From an uncultured Oscillospiraceae bacterium (GTDB taxonomy: Bacteria > Bacillota > Clostridia > Oscillospirales > Oscillospiraceae): a stretch of DNA of 64,000 bases. The stretch covers positions 1-64,000 of the forward strand of contig CAKTJX010000003.1 of assembly GCA_934569045.1 (NCBI GenBank), given 5' to 3'. The notes beneath the pieces were generated by a model, which saw nothing but the letters and a program-made list of their open reading frames with translations, made no database searches and had not been told where the DNA came from. Of this stretch, positions 56,919 through 64,000 are shown piece after piece (positions within the stretch are counted from its first letter, which is position 1; every line of letters begins with the position of its first letter). Position numbers and translations under genes: made by a program.

Positions 56919-59371
56919 TATTCCACCGCTTTCAGCGACTCCGCCATGGGGATTCTGCGGATGTGGCGGCGCATGGCCCGGTTGACGATCCAGGCGAACA
57001 GCACCGTGCAGCAGAACGCCAGAATGTAGCTTGCCTTTTCAATGTGTACATCAAAGCAGGAATTGTCCACCGTGACCATGCCCATGACGATGGGCTGTAT
57101 CACGCTGCCCAGAGGCATCCCCAGCAGCGCCGCAAGAATGGACAGCAGCAGATTCTCTCGCAGCACATAGGCCTCTGTCTCCTTGGGGTAGAAGCCCAGC
57201 ACCTCCACCGTGGCAATCTCCCGGCTGCGCTCCGCCAGATTGATATTGGTCAGATTATAGATGACGATAAAGGCCAGTGCCCCCGCAAAGCCAACCACCA
57301 GCCAGATGATGTAGTTCAGGCAGCTCATGGCGCTATCCACCTGGTCCAGGCTGACATCCATGCGGTTCAGGGCCGTGACCCCCTCCAGCTCCGTCAGGGT
57401 CTTGGCCACCTCCCCCGGTTCTCCCTGGGTATGGAGCATCATGGCGTTGGCGCCCTCCGTGCCGAAGAAATGCTCGCAGTCCTCCGCCCGGACAAACAGG
57501 TAGTTGGCCACATAGTTCTCAAAAATGCCGGAAACAGTGAGGCTTGCCCGGTTCAGGTCGCTGTCCTCCGCCTCGATGGTATCCCCAATAGAAAGCCCAA
57601 GCTTCTCCGCCAGACGGCGGCTGAGCAAGACCTGGCCGGACTCCGGGACGGACAATTCCTGCCCGTCCCAGGATAGCGTCCAATAGTCCGGCAGCCGATC
57701 CCAGTCCTCCAGCCCCAGCAGCGTCACAGAGCGCAGACTGTCCGTGTCTCCGTAGACATCCACCCGGTCTTTGACGCACAGCAGGGAATCCGTCACATTT
57801 TCCATGCGGTCAACCGCGCGCAGAATGTCCGCCCGGTCCCCTTCGGTGAAGGACAGGTCCATGTCATAGTGCTGGATGCCGCCGAATTGCAGGGTGCCGA
57901 TATGAATCATGGAATCCCGGACGCCGAAGGCCGTCACCATCAGGGCCGTGCAGCAGCTGATGCCCACCAGCATCATGGTCATCCGCAGCTTATAGCGGAG
58001 CATATTCCGCAGGGTGATTTTTTGCAAAAAGGTCAAGGGCTTCCACAGAAACGGGATATATTCCAGCAGAATCCGCCGCCCCTGCTTGCCCCGCTGAGGC
58101 CGGATCAGCTCCGCGGGCACCGCCCCCAGGGCCTTCCAGCAGGATGCCAGCGCTGCTCCCAGGATGCCCAGCAGCGACACGGCCAGGGTAATCCGCGCAA
58201 GGGACGGGCTGAACTGGTACTTTAAGGGCGCAAACTTGTAGAGCACCCCGTAGGCCCACCAGAACACCTCCGGCAGTCCCCAGGTGCCCAGGAAGAAGCC
58301 CAGGGCCCAGCCAATCACCGTGGCGCTGCCTGCATAGAGCAGATATTTGGCGGCAATAGCCCAGCCGGGAAAGCCCAGGGCCTTCAGAACGCCAATCTGG
58401 GTCCGCTCCTCGCTGACCATCCGGGTCATGGTGGTAATGCACACCAGCATGGCGATCATAATAAAGAACACCGGCAGCAGATTTGCCACGCCGGACACAA
58501 TGGCTGTGTCATTTTCAAAGCTGACAAAGCCCGCGTTTTCCCGCCGGGTCAGCACATAGGTATCCGGCTTCTCCAGGTCCACATACTCCGCCTGATCCCG
58601 GTCCAGGCCGTAGGCATCCAGAATGGAGTCGAAGCGATCCCAGGCAAGCTTTGACACCAGCTCCGTAATCTGGGGCTTGTATTCGTCCACCGCGTCCTCA
58701 TAGTCTTGGGAGTAAATATTGGACGCCTTGCGCAGCTTCACATCCACCTCCGTATAGACCTCTTGGGAGAAGGCATCCGGGTGGAGGTAGAAAAAGCCCT
58801 TCAGGGCCCCGTCTCCGATGGTGGTGGTGCCCCGGTCCGTGCTGATATACAGGGGCGAATCCGCCAGGCCCACGATGAGGAAGCTGTCGGTCTCCAGAAA
58901 GTCCAGAGTGTCCTGCTTGTTGTCCGGGCTCAGGCGCACCACCGTGCCGATGGCGCTCTCGTCAAAGGCTCTGGCATCCGCAAGGCACTCGCTCTTGGTC
59001 TGGGGCATCCTGCCTGCCCGGAGAGAGGGGATGTTCACCTGCTCCGGAATTGCCAGAAAACGAAACGCCGCGGTGCTGTCCTGGTAGGGAATCAGCGCGT
59101 CCACGCTCTTCTGCCCCTCGGCCTTGCCCAGCCAGGGCTGCCGGGAGATTTCCGTCACATCGTCCTCGGAAAAGCCCAGGGTGGAAATCAGCCGGAAGTC
59201 ATAAAAGGCCTGACTGTCCAGATAGTCCTGGGCCGTAGCGTACATAGCCTCCTTCGTCACCTTCAGTCCCGCGAAAAAGCTGACACTCAGGGCGACAATC
59301 AGCATCAGCGACATATACCGGCCAAAAAAGGAGCGGATGGTCCGACCGGTCATTTTCACAATGGATTTCAT
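56918..59371 (-). CDS. FtsX/MacB-type ABC transporter permease
   Basis: This protein of about 817 residues has one N-terminal helix (LMLIVALSVSFFAGL), a large external domain, then two FtsX blocks of three to four helices. One FtsX block is at about 305-440 (LPVFFIMIAMLVCITTMTRMVSEE). The other is in the last 130 residues (NLTNINLAERSREIATVEVLGF). It is an efflux, lipoprotein or signalling permease rather than an importer. ATG 59371 is preferred; an in-frame GTG four codons upstream is also possible. It overlaps the region just after the ATPase stop. Confidence 0.88.
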   Translation of the reverse strand: MKSIVKMTGRTIRSFFGRYMSLMLIVALSVSFFAGLKVTKEAMYATAQDYLDSQAFYDFRLISTLGFSEDDVTEISRQPWLGKAEGQKSVDALIPYQDSTAAFRFLAIPEQVNIPSLRAGRMPQTKSECLADARAFDESAIGTVVRLSPDNKQDTLDFLETDSFLIVGLADSPLYISTDRGTTTIGDGALKGFFYLHPDAFSQEVYTEVDVKLRKASNIYSQDYEDAVDEYKPQITELVSKLAWDRFDSILDAYGLDRDQAEYVDLEKPDTYVLTRRENAGFVSFENDTAIVSGVANLLPVFFIMIAMLVCITTMTRMVSEERTQIGVLKALGFPGWAIAAKYLLYAGSATVIGWALGFFLGTWGLPEVFWWAYGVLYKFAPLKYQFSPSLARITLAVSLLGILGAALASCWKALGAVPAELIRPQRGKQGRRILLEYIPFLWKPLTFLQKITLRNMLRYKLRMTMMLVGISCCTALMVTAFGVRDSMIHIGTLQFGGIQHYDMDLSFTEGDRADILRAVDRMENVTDSLLCVKDRVDVYGDTDSLRSVTLLGLEDWDRLPDYWTLSWDGQELSVPESGQVLLSRRLAEKLGLSIGDTIEAEDSDLNRASLTVSGIFENYVANYLFVRAEDCEHFFGTEGANAMMLHTQGEPGEVAKTLTELEGVTALNRMDVSLDQVDSAMSCLNYIIWLVVGFAGALAFIVIYNLTNINLAERSREIATVEVLGFYPKETEAYVLRENLLLSILAALLGMPLGSVIQPIVMGMVTVDNSCFDVHIEKASYILAFCCTVLFAWIVNRAMRRHIRRIPMAESLKAVE

Positions 59372-59376
59372 GCCCG

Positions 59377-60078
59377 TCACCACTCAATGCTGTCAATGGG
59401 CACAATGGTCTCATTGCGCACATTGGAGCGGATCTGCCCGCTCTTGATGCGGATAATCCGGTCCGCCATAGGGGCAATGGCCTGGTTGTGGGTAATGATG
59501 ATCACCGTGGTCCCCCGGGCCTTGCTGAGGTCATACAGCAGCTTCAGTACCGCCTTGCCGGTGACATAGTCCAGGGCTCCCGTGGGCTCATCGCACAGCA
59601 AAAGCCTGGGGTTCTTTGCCAGAGCTCTCGCAATGGCAATCCGCTGCTGCTCTCCGCCGGAAAGCTGGGCCGGGAAATTCCGGGCCCGGTCCGAAAGCCC
59701 CACCATATCCAGAGCCTTCGCCGCCGGGATTGGGTCCCGGCACAGCTGCGCCGCGATTTCGATATTCTCCAGCGCCGTCAGATTGGGAATCAGATTGTAA
59801 AACTGGAACACAAAGCCCACATCCAGCCGGCGGTACTTTGCCATTTCCATGGCGGACAAATGGGAAATATCCCGCCCATCAAACAGGATGGTTCCCCCGG
59901 TAATCGTATCCATGCCCCCCAGCATATTCAGCAGCGTGGTCTTCCCCGCGCCGGAGGAGCCCAGCAGCACCACAAACTCCCCTTTTTCCACCGCAAAGGA
60001 CACCCCGTCCAGCGCCCGCACCTGGGCATTCCCGGTTCCGTAAACCTTCTGTACATCCCGAAATTCAATATAGGCCAT
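59377..60078 (-). CDS. MacB/LolD-type ABC transporter ATPase
   Basis: This ATPase of about 233 residues has Walker [10 protein letters not shown], the Q-loop [13 protein letters not shown], signature [15 protein letters not shown] and Walker [13 protein letters not shown]. It belongs to the LolD/MacB/SalX group that pairs with FtsX-type permeases. The second ATG (60078) is 8 nt from GGAGG; the first ATG is too close. The permease gene begins just after its stop, so they form an operon. Confidence 0.93.
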   Translation of the reverse strand: MAYIEFRDVQKVYGTGNAQVRALDGVSFAVEKGEFVVLLGSSGAGKTTLLNMLGGMDTITGGTILFDGRDISHLSAMEMAKYRRLDVGFVFQFYNLIPNLTALENIEIAAQLCRDPIPAAKALDMVGLSDRARNFPAQLSGGEQQRIAIARALAKNPRLLLCDEPTGALDYVTGKAVLKLLYDLSKARGTTVIIITHNQAIAPMADRIIRIKSGQIRSNVRNETIVPIDSIEW

Positions 60079-60205
60079 TTCCATTTCCTCCCTGTTACCA
60101 TACTATTGTATCGTACCACAGGGCGGAATGTAAAGAGGTATCTTTTCTGTAAAAAATTTTTTAAAAAAGGACGCACCGCAGCCGCGGCGCGTCCATACGA
60201 CTTGT

Positions 60206-60397
60206 TAAAAAGCCTCGCAGAGTTTGCCGACGAAAGTCGGCAAATAGAGTTGAATCATTTTCTGTCGGGGCGTGTACCTGACAGAAAATACTTCTCAGGC
60301 TGCAAGTGTGCGAGTTGGCCGCCGTAGGCGGACAAGGAGTGCGCGCAGCAGACTGCAAAAGTTTGTTTGGAAAGCCCGCCAGGGCTTTCCAAACAGT
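60206..60397 (-). repeat. Multi-hairpin 3' element, copy 2 (behind the RpiR gene)
   Basis: It has the same modules in the same order as 44241-44412. The apical stem differs: CCGCC/GGCGG with a GTA loop inside extended flanks replaces CCC/GGG. The first hairpin, TTTGGAAAGCCC/GGGCTTTCCAAA, carries compensatory changes against copy 1. It begins 5 nt after the RpiR stop codon. Confidence 0.85.
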
Positions 60398-60402
60398 CAG
60401 GT

Positions 60403-61266
60403 CTAGGTATGTTTGCTCTTCAGCGCCTCCGCAATCCGGCGGCGGTAGTCCCGTGCCTGGTCCAGATCCCGGCGGGAGTACTCGGAGAAGAGCACATCCA
60501 GCAGGTACATCTGGGCAATCCGGGCCGCCACGGAGCCGGACTGCATGGGGCTCTCGTTGGCGCCGCACTGGAGCACAAAATCCGCGATCTGGGCGCCGGG
60601 GGAATTGGGGAACCGGGTCACCAGAACCACCTTCGCCCCCCGGTCCCGGGCAATGGCCGTGATCTCCAGCACATCCCGGGTGGAGCCGGAGTAGGAGAAG
60701 AAGAAGATCACATCGCCGGGGTCCATCACCGAGGCCGCCATGGCCTGCATATGGGAGTCCTCCACCGGGCGGAATTTATTGCTCACCGTGGAAAACAGGT
60801 GGGCCGCCTCTCGGGCAATTAGCATGGAGCCCCCCTGGCCCATGCACAGCACCTGCCGGGCCTGGTGCAGCAACGTTGCCACCTGGGACACCACCGCCAG
60901 ATCCAGCACCTCCATGGTCTGCACCATGGCCTCTGTGTTGGCCCGGTACAGCTTCTTTGCCATGGTCTGCAAATCGTCCGCAGGCCCCACCTGGCCGCTT
61001 AGGGGGGTATCCCCCAGTCTTGCCTGGGCCATGGCATTGGCCACCGCCAGCTTCAGCAGCGGGAAGCTCTTATAGCCCATATGCCGGGAAAACCGGGAGA
61101 CAGTGGCCTCCGCCACGCCGCTGGCCCGGGCCAGCTCCGAAATGGACAGCTGAACCACCTTCTCCTGATTGGCCAGAATGAAGTCCGCCAGCCGCTTCTC
61201 CGCGGGGGTCAGAGAATAGTAGTCGCTGCCGATTTTCAGAATCACGCTTTGCTGCTTCTCTTCCAT
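60403..61266 (-). CDS. MurR/RpiR-family regulator with SIS domain
   Basis: The 287-residue protein has an N-terminal HTH (LADFILANQEKVVQLSISEL...GVAEATVSRFSRHMGY) and a C-terminal SIS domain (QVLCMGQGGSMLIAREAAHLF, VIFFFSYSGSTRDVLEITAIA), which binds a phosphosugar. It lies directly downstream of an AGE-family epimerase gene but is separated from it by a terminator. Control of amino-sugar or related catabolism is the best guess. Confidence 0.92.
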   Translation of the reverse strand: MEEKQQSVILKIGSDYYSLTPAEKRLADFILANQEKVVQLSISELARASGVAEATVSRFSRHMGYKSFPLLKLAVANAMAQARLGDTPLSGQVGPADDLQTMAKKLYRANTEAMVQTMEVLDLAVVSQVATLLHQARQVLCMGQGGSMLIAREAAHLFSTVSNKFRPVEDSHMQAMAASVMDPGDVIFFFSYSGSTRDVLEITAIARDRGAKVVLVTRFPNSPGAQIADFVLQCGANESPMQSGSVAARIAQMYLLDVLFSEYSRRDLDQARDYRRRIAEALKSKHT

Positions 61267-61282
61267 AATTGATCTCCTACAA

Positions 61283-61316
61283 AAAGCGCCGGGGCCGAAG
61301 CACGGTCCCGGCGATT
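61283..61316 (-). terminator. Terminator of the AGE gene
   Basis: CGCCGGGACCG pairs with CGGCCCCGGCG and is followed by CTTTTTG on the minus strand. Confidence 0.8.
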
Positions 61317-61326
61317 CGGGTTCTTG

Positions 61327-62529
61327 TTATCTTGCCAGCAGTTCGCCCAGCATCAGATCGGTCATGATCAGCATTCTGGGCAGATGGAAGGGGCCCTTGA
61401 AGGTAGAGCCCTTCGTGGAAGGCATGGTAGGCTTGCCGTCCCGGCGCAGGTAGCCGTACCACTCGCCGGCCTCCGCGTCGGAGAAGTGCTCCTTGCAGTA
61501 GTCCATGGTGCGGAAGTACCAATCCAGGTACTCCTCCTTGCCAGTATCCCGGTACAGCATCAGAGAGGAGATCAGGATCTCGTCATGAGGCCACCACAGC
61601 TTCATGTCGTGCTCGTAGGCCTCGGGAGGATTGCCCAGGCAGTCCACAAAGTACAGCAGACCCTGGTACTCCTCGTCCCAGCCGGCCTTGATGGCCCAGT
61701 TGAAGATCTCCTCGGCCTTGCCCACCAGCTCCTTGTTGCCGGTGCGCTTGGCATGCTCCAGCAGGAACCACACGCCCTCGATGTCGTGGCCGGGGTTCAC
61801 AATACGGCCCTCGGTGTAGTCCAGGTTGGCCTCGCCGTTGGGGCCCACGTTCTCCAGGACACAGTGCAGCTCTGGATGGACATGGTACTTGAAGATATCG
61901 TCCACGCAGCCCTGGGCGCGCTCTTCATACAGTGCCTTGTTCTCCGGGTCTACCCGCAGCATGACGGAGGTCACGTTCAGATAGATCATGGGCAGGCCGA
62001 AGGCACGGCCGCTGCGGGTTTCGGGAATGGTCTTGGGGCCCAGGCCGGTGGGGTCCTTGGCGCCGTGCCACAGATCCCAGTAGATGTTGTAGGCCTTCTT
62101 GGCCCGCTCCAGGCACTCCTTCTCCCCGGTCACACCGTAGTACTCGGCGTTGGCGATGGCGTAGAAGGCCTCAGAGAAGTAATACCGGCGCTGACGCAGG
62201 GGCTTGCCGTCGGCGGTGACGGTGAAGTACATTCTGCCGTCAGCCTCGGGGTTGATGCAGTACTTTTCCATGAAGTCCAGGCAGCTCTTGGAAGCCTCCA
62301 GCCACTCCTTCTTCACACCGTACACATGGCACAGGTACGCGAAAATCCAGCCGCACCGGCCCTGCATCCATACGCTCTTATCCGTAGAATAGACCCGGCC
62401 GTAGCGGTCCAGGCAGGTGTACACGCCGCCGTGCTCCTTGTCCATGCCGTTTCTCAGCCAGAAGTCCGCGCAGACAGCCAGCTCCTTTTCGGTCCAGGCC
62501 TTTGCCTGCTGTAATTTAACCTTGTCCAT
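61327..62529 (-). CDS. N-acylglucosamine 2-epimerase (AGE) family enzyme
   Basis: The 400-residue (alpha/alpha)6-barrel protein belongs to the AGE/cellobiose 2-epimerase/mannose isomerase superfamily. Motifs are DKSVWMQGRCGWIFAYL, RYYFSEAFYAIANAEYY, GRIVNPGHDIEGVWFLLEH (catalytic-type histidine) and KLWWPHDEILISSLML. It may interconvert GlcNAc/ManNAc or aldose pairs. No nan genes are adjacent, so the substrate is open. ATG 62529 fits the family start, and upstream in-frame codons lack a ribosome site. Confidence 0.88.
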   Translation of the reverse strand: MDKVKLQQAKAWTEKELAVCADFWLRNGMDKEHGGVYTCLDRYGRVYSTDKSVWMQGRCGWIFAYLCHVYGVKKEWLEASKSCLDFMEKYCINPEADGRMYFTVTADGKPLRQRRYYFSEAFYAIANAEYYGVTGEKECLERAKKAYNIYWDLWHGAKDPTGLGPKTIPETRSGRAFGLPMIYLNVTSVMLRVDPENKALYEERAQGCVDDIFKYHVHPELHCVLENVGPNGEANLDYTEGRIVNPGHDIEGVWFLLEHAKRTGNKELVGKAEEIFNWAIKAGWDEEYQGLLYFVDCLGNPPEAYEHDMKLWWPHDEILISSLMLYRDTGKEEYLDWYFRTMDYCKEHFSDAEAGEWYGYLRRDGKPTMPSTKGSTFKGPFHLPRMLIMTDLMLGELLAR

Positions 62530-62845
62530 TTCAAAACCCTCCTGTGGTTTTATGAAGGGCACCCCGAAAGCCCGGAGGAGCACACGGTTTCTCGTCCAAA
62601 TCCCCCAAAACAGGCCGACGATGGTTGCCTGAAAATGTTACAATTCAATAGTACCATTCCCGTTTCCTTTTTTCAAGAGCTTTTTTTCATTTTCTCTTTT
62701 TTTCGGTACATATTTTCTTTTCCCGTGGGCATTCTAAGGATGTCGGAAAAATTTTTCCAAAAAAGAAAAATAGTTCTTGACTTTTTCGCTTTCGGTGCTA
62801 TAATACCCATGTTGCTTGTGACGCAGTGCCAAGCGGCCCACAAAT
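62530..62845. other. Intergenic region before the AGE and tRNA-Gln genes
   Basis: No gene is seen. It contains the AT-rich upstream region of the AGE gene with several TTTTC runs, and the tRNA promoter at 62777-62804. Confidence 0.5.
62777..62804 (+). promoter_or_regulatory. tRNA-Gln promoter
   Basis: TTGACT and TATAAT are separated by 16 nt, about 40 nt before the tRNA. Confidence 0.78.
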
Positions 62846-62919
62846 AGAGGATTTGTGTAACGGTAGCACACCGGACTCTGACTCCGTTTGCGGGGGTTCG
62901 AATCCCTCATCCTCTGCCA
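62846..62919 (+). tRNA. tRNA-Gln (anticodon CTG)
   Basis: The 74-nt gene has a perfect acceptor stem AGAGGAT/ATCCTCT, D-arm TGTGTAACGGTAGCACA, anticodon stem-loop CGGA-CTCTGAC-TCCG with anticodon CTG, T-loop TTCGAAT, discriminator G and encoded CCA. A promoter precedes and a terminator follows it directly. Confidence 0.93.
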
Positions 62920-62920
62920 A

Positions 62921-62957
62921 GAAGAGATACCCAATCGGGTGTCTCTTCTTTTTTTGC
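62921..62957 (+). terminator. tRNA-Gln terminator
   Basis: GAAGAGATACCC pairs with GGGTGTCTCTTC and is followed by TTTTTTT. Confidence 0.9.
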
Positions 62958-63001
62958 GCAAAAAGCAATTGAATGCCCGGTTACACGTATAACCTAAAAA
63001 A

Positions 63002-63041
63002 GGGAGCCCCAACCTTCCCCAAGGGGAAGGTTGGGGCTCCC
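63002..63041. repeat. Perfect 19-bp palindrome
   Basis: GGGAGCCCCAACCTTCCCC and its exact complement are separated by two bases. The continuation CTTTGGGG suggests a further nested repeat. It lies between the tRNA terminator and the aminotransferase terminator and looks like a REP/MITE element. Confidence 0.75.
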
Positions 63042-63098
63042 CTTTGGGGGTATACGTTCAACGGAGCAATTTCTCGCTTCTGATTCATGCCATCCATA

Positions 63099-63138
63099 GA
63101 AAAGCGGTATGCACTTCTCCCCGTGCATACCGCTTTTG
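63099..63138. terminator. Bidirectional terminator of the aminotransferase gene
   Basis: AAAAGCGGTATGCAC pairs perfectly with GTGCATACCGCTTTT. It ends just before the aminotransferase stop codon. Confidence 0.88.
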
Positions 63139-63139
63139 A

Positions 63140-64000
63140 TCATCTTCTGTGTTCGTCCAGGAAGTCCCCCAGGTCCTCCATGGCCCTCGTGATCCGTTCC
63201 GGCTCCGGCAGCATGACGATGCGGAAGCGCAGGTCCTCGAACCAGTCGAAGCCATGGCCTGGGATTACCAGAACATGCTTCTCGTGGAGGAAGCGCATGG
63301 CGAAATCCTCGTCACTTTCAAAGTCAAATACGCCCTTTTCCAGGCAGGGGAACAGGTAGAACGCCGCCCGGTTGGGGACCAGACTCACCCCGGGAATCTT
63401 CTTCAGGCCCTCCACCGTGGCCCTGCTCTGCTCATAGAGCCGGCCGCCGGGGGCCATCATGGTCCGGGTGCTCTCCCGGTCCTGCAGGGCCGCGGGGATC
63501 ACCAGCTGGGTCAGTGTGTTGCCGCACAGGCGCATGGCCGCCAGGGCCGTCACGCCCTGCTCCACCTGGGCCAGCTCCTCCTTGGGGCCGGAGAATACCA
63601 TCCAGCCGCAGCGGAAGCCGCAGATGATGTGGGACTTGGACAGGCCGTTAAAGGTCACACAGGGCAGGTCCGGTGCCAGCGCCGCCATGGAATAATTGGG
63701 GATTCCCTCCATCACCAGCCGATCATAAATTTCGTCCGCCAGCAGCAGTAGGTGATTTTCTCTGGCGAGCTGGGCAATGTCCAGCAGGGTCTGCTTGCTG
63801 TATACCGCGCCGGTGGGATTGTTGGGGTTGATCACCAGGATGGCCTTGGTGCGGCTTGTGATCTTGCTTCGCATATCCTCCAGGTCCGGGTTCCAGGCGT
63901 TTTTCGGGTCGCAGCGGTAGTAGACGGGTTTTCCGCCGCCCAGATAGGTATTGTTGCTCCACAGGGAGTAGCAGGGAGAGGGCACCAGCACCTCGTCCCC
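63140..64000 (-). CDS. Class I/II aminotransferase, AlaA-like, C-terminal part
   Basis: The last 286 residues are visible; the N terminus lies beyond the right edge. The PLP lysine sits in FNGLSKSHIICGFRCGWM, very like the AlaA/AlaC segment GLSKTYRVAGFRQGWM. INPNNPTGAVYSK and LLADEIYDRL precede it, and FRIVMLPEP near the end holds the substrate-carboxylate arginine. Alanine (pyruvate/glutamate) transamination is likely. Confidence 0.88.
   Translation of the reverse strand, partial: GDEVLVPSPCYSLWSNNTYLGGGKPVYYRCDPKNAWNPDLEDMRSKITSRTKAILVINPNNPTGAVYSKQTLLDIAQLARENHLLLLADEIYDRLVMEGIPNYSMAALAPDLPCVTFNGLSKSHIICGFRCGWMVFSGPKEELAQVEQGVTALAAMRLCGNTLTQLVIPAALQDRESTRTMMAPGGRLYEQSRATVEGLKKIPGVSLVPNRAAFYLFPCLEKGVFDFESDEDFAMRFLHEKHVLVIPGHGFDWFEDLRFRIVMLPEPERITRAMEDLGDFLDEHRR

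Noticed and set aside
62997..63058. Possible CRISPR-like or tandem repeat
   Set aside because: It is a single palindrome plus a short continuation, not a direct-repeat array. I saw no CRISPR array or cas gene in the window.

Overview
The window looks like the chromosome of a GC-rich, anaerobic gut Clostridia bacterium, most likely of the Oscillospiraceae type. The evidence is Firmicutes-type protein families (YhaM, PyrK/PyrD-1B, BMP/NupNOPQ-like importer), strong AGGAGG ribosome sites, TTGACA/TATAAT promoters, an oxygen-sensitive hybrid-cluster protein, and GTAGGGGCGGCT...AGCCGCCCCTAC intergenic repeats. Assignment below family level is inference.

Layout. 1-1202 is the end of an integrated element: small DNA-binding genes, a cluster of hairpins and a 45-nt 3' fragment of tRNA-Thr that marks an attachment site. 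1203-14000 is ordinary chromosome with an orphan antitoxin-like regulator, a truncated acetyltransferase, a DUF2284 protein, an ECF sigma/membrane partner pair, an AGCS Na+:amino-acid symporter, a three-gene envelope operon (phosphodiester glycosidase plus Lgt-like protein), small membrane proteins, release factor 3 and a DUF5662 protein. 14300-31100 is a sugar-acid catabolic island: a D-lyxose isomerase-like cupin, four enolase-superfamily paralogues, an alpha/beta hydrolase, two LysR and one PucR-type regulator, three anion transporters and a URO-D-family protein. It also holds two internally deleted relics, one of the cupin gene and one of a LysR gene. 31200-37160 has a two-component system, a lipid acyltransferase/PAP2 pair, and a ferredoxin-hcp operon behind a CRP/FNR-like site.

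37166-43072 is a purine salvage operon: promoter, purine riboswitch, terminator, xpt, BMP lipoprotein, and an ABC importer. 43190-53172 holds yhaM and a pyrimidine operon (pyrC-carB-pyrK-pyrD-pyrF-pyrE-pyrB) with an attenuator-like leader. carA is absent, and PyrB carries a PyrI-like zinc domain at its C terminus. 53296-64000 has pgi, a P-loop protein, a MATE transporter, a 33-codon small ORF, a MacB-like ABC system, an RpiR regulator, an AGE-family epimerase, tRNA-Gln and a truncated AlaA-like aminotransferase.

The strongest unexplained signals are the dispersed structured repeats. These are a hairpin family punctuated by TGAAATC motifs (four copies, two of which supply the stop codon of the preceding gene), a ~175-190 nt multi-hairpin element directly behind the stop codons of pyrB and the RpiR gene with a covarying apical stem, and a 137-nt palindrome. 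The paired gene relics, which share promoters and an operator-like palindrome with their intact copies, show recent duplication and collapse inside the sugar-acid island.
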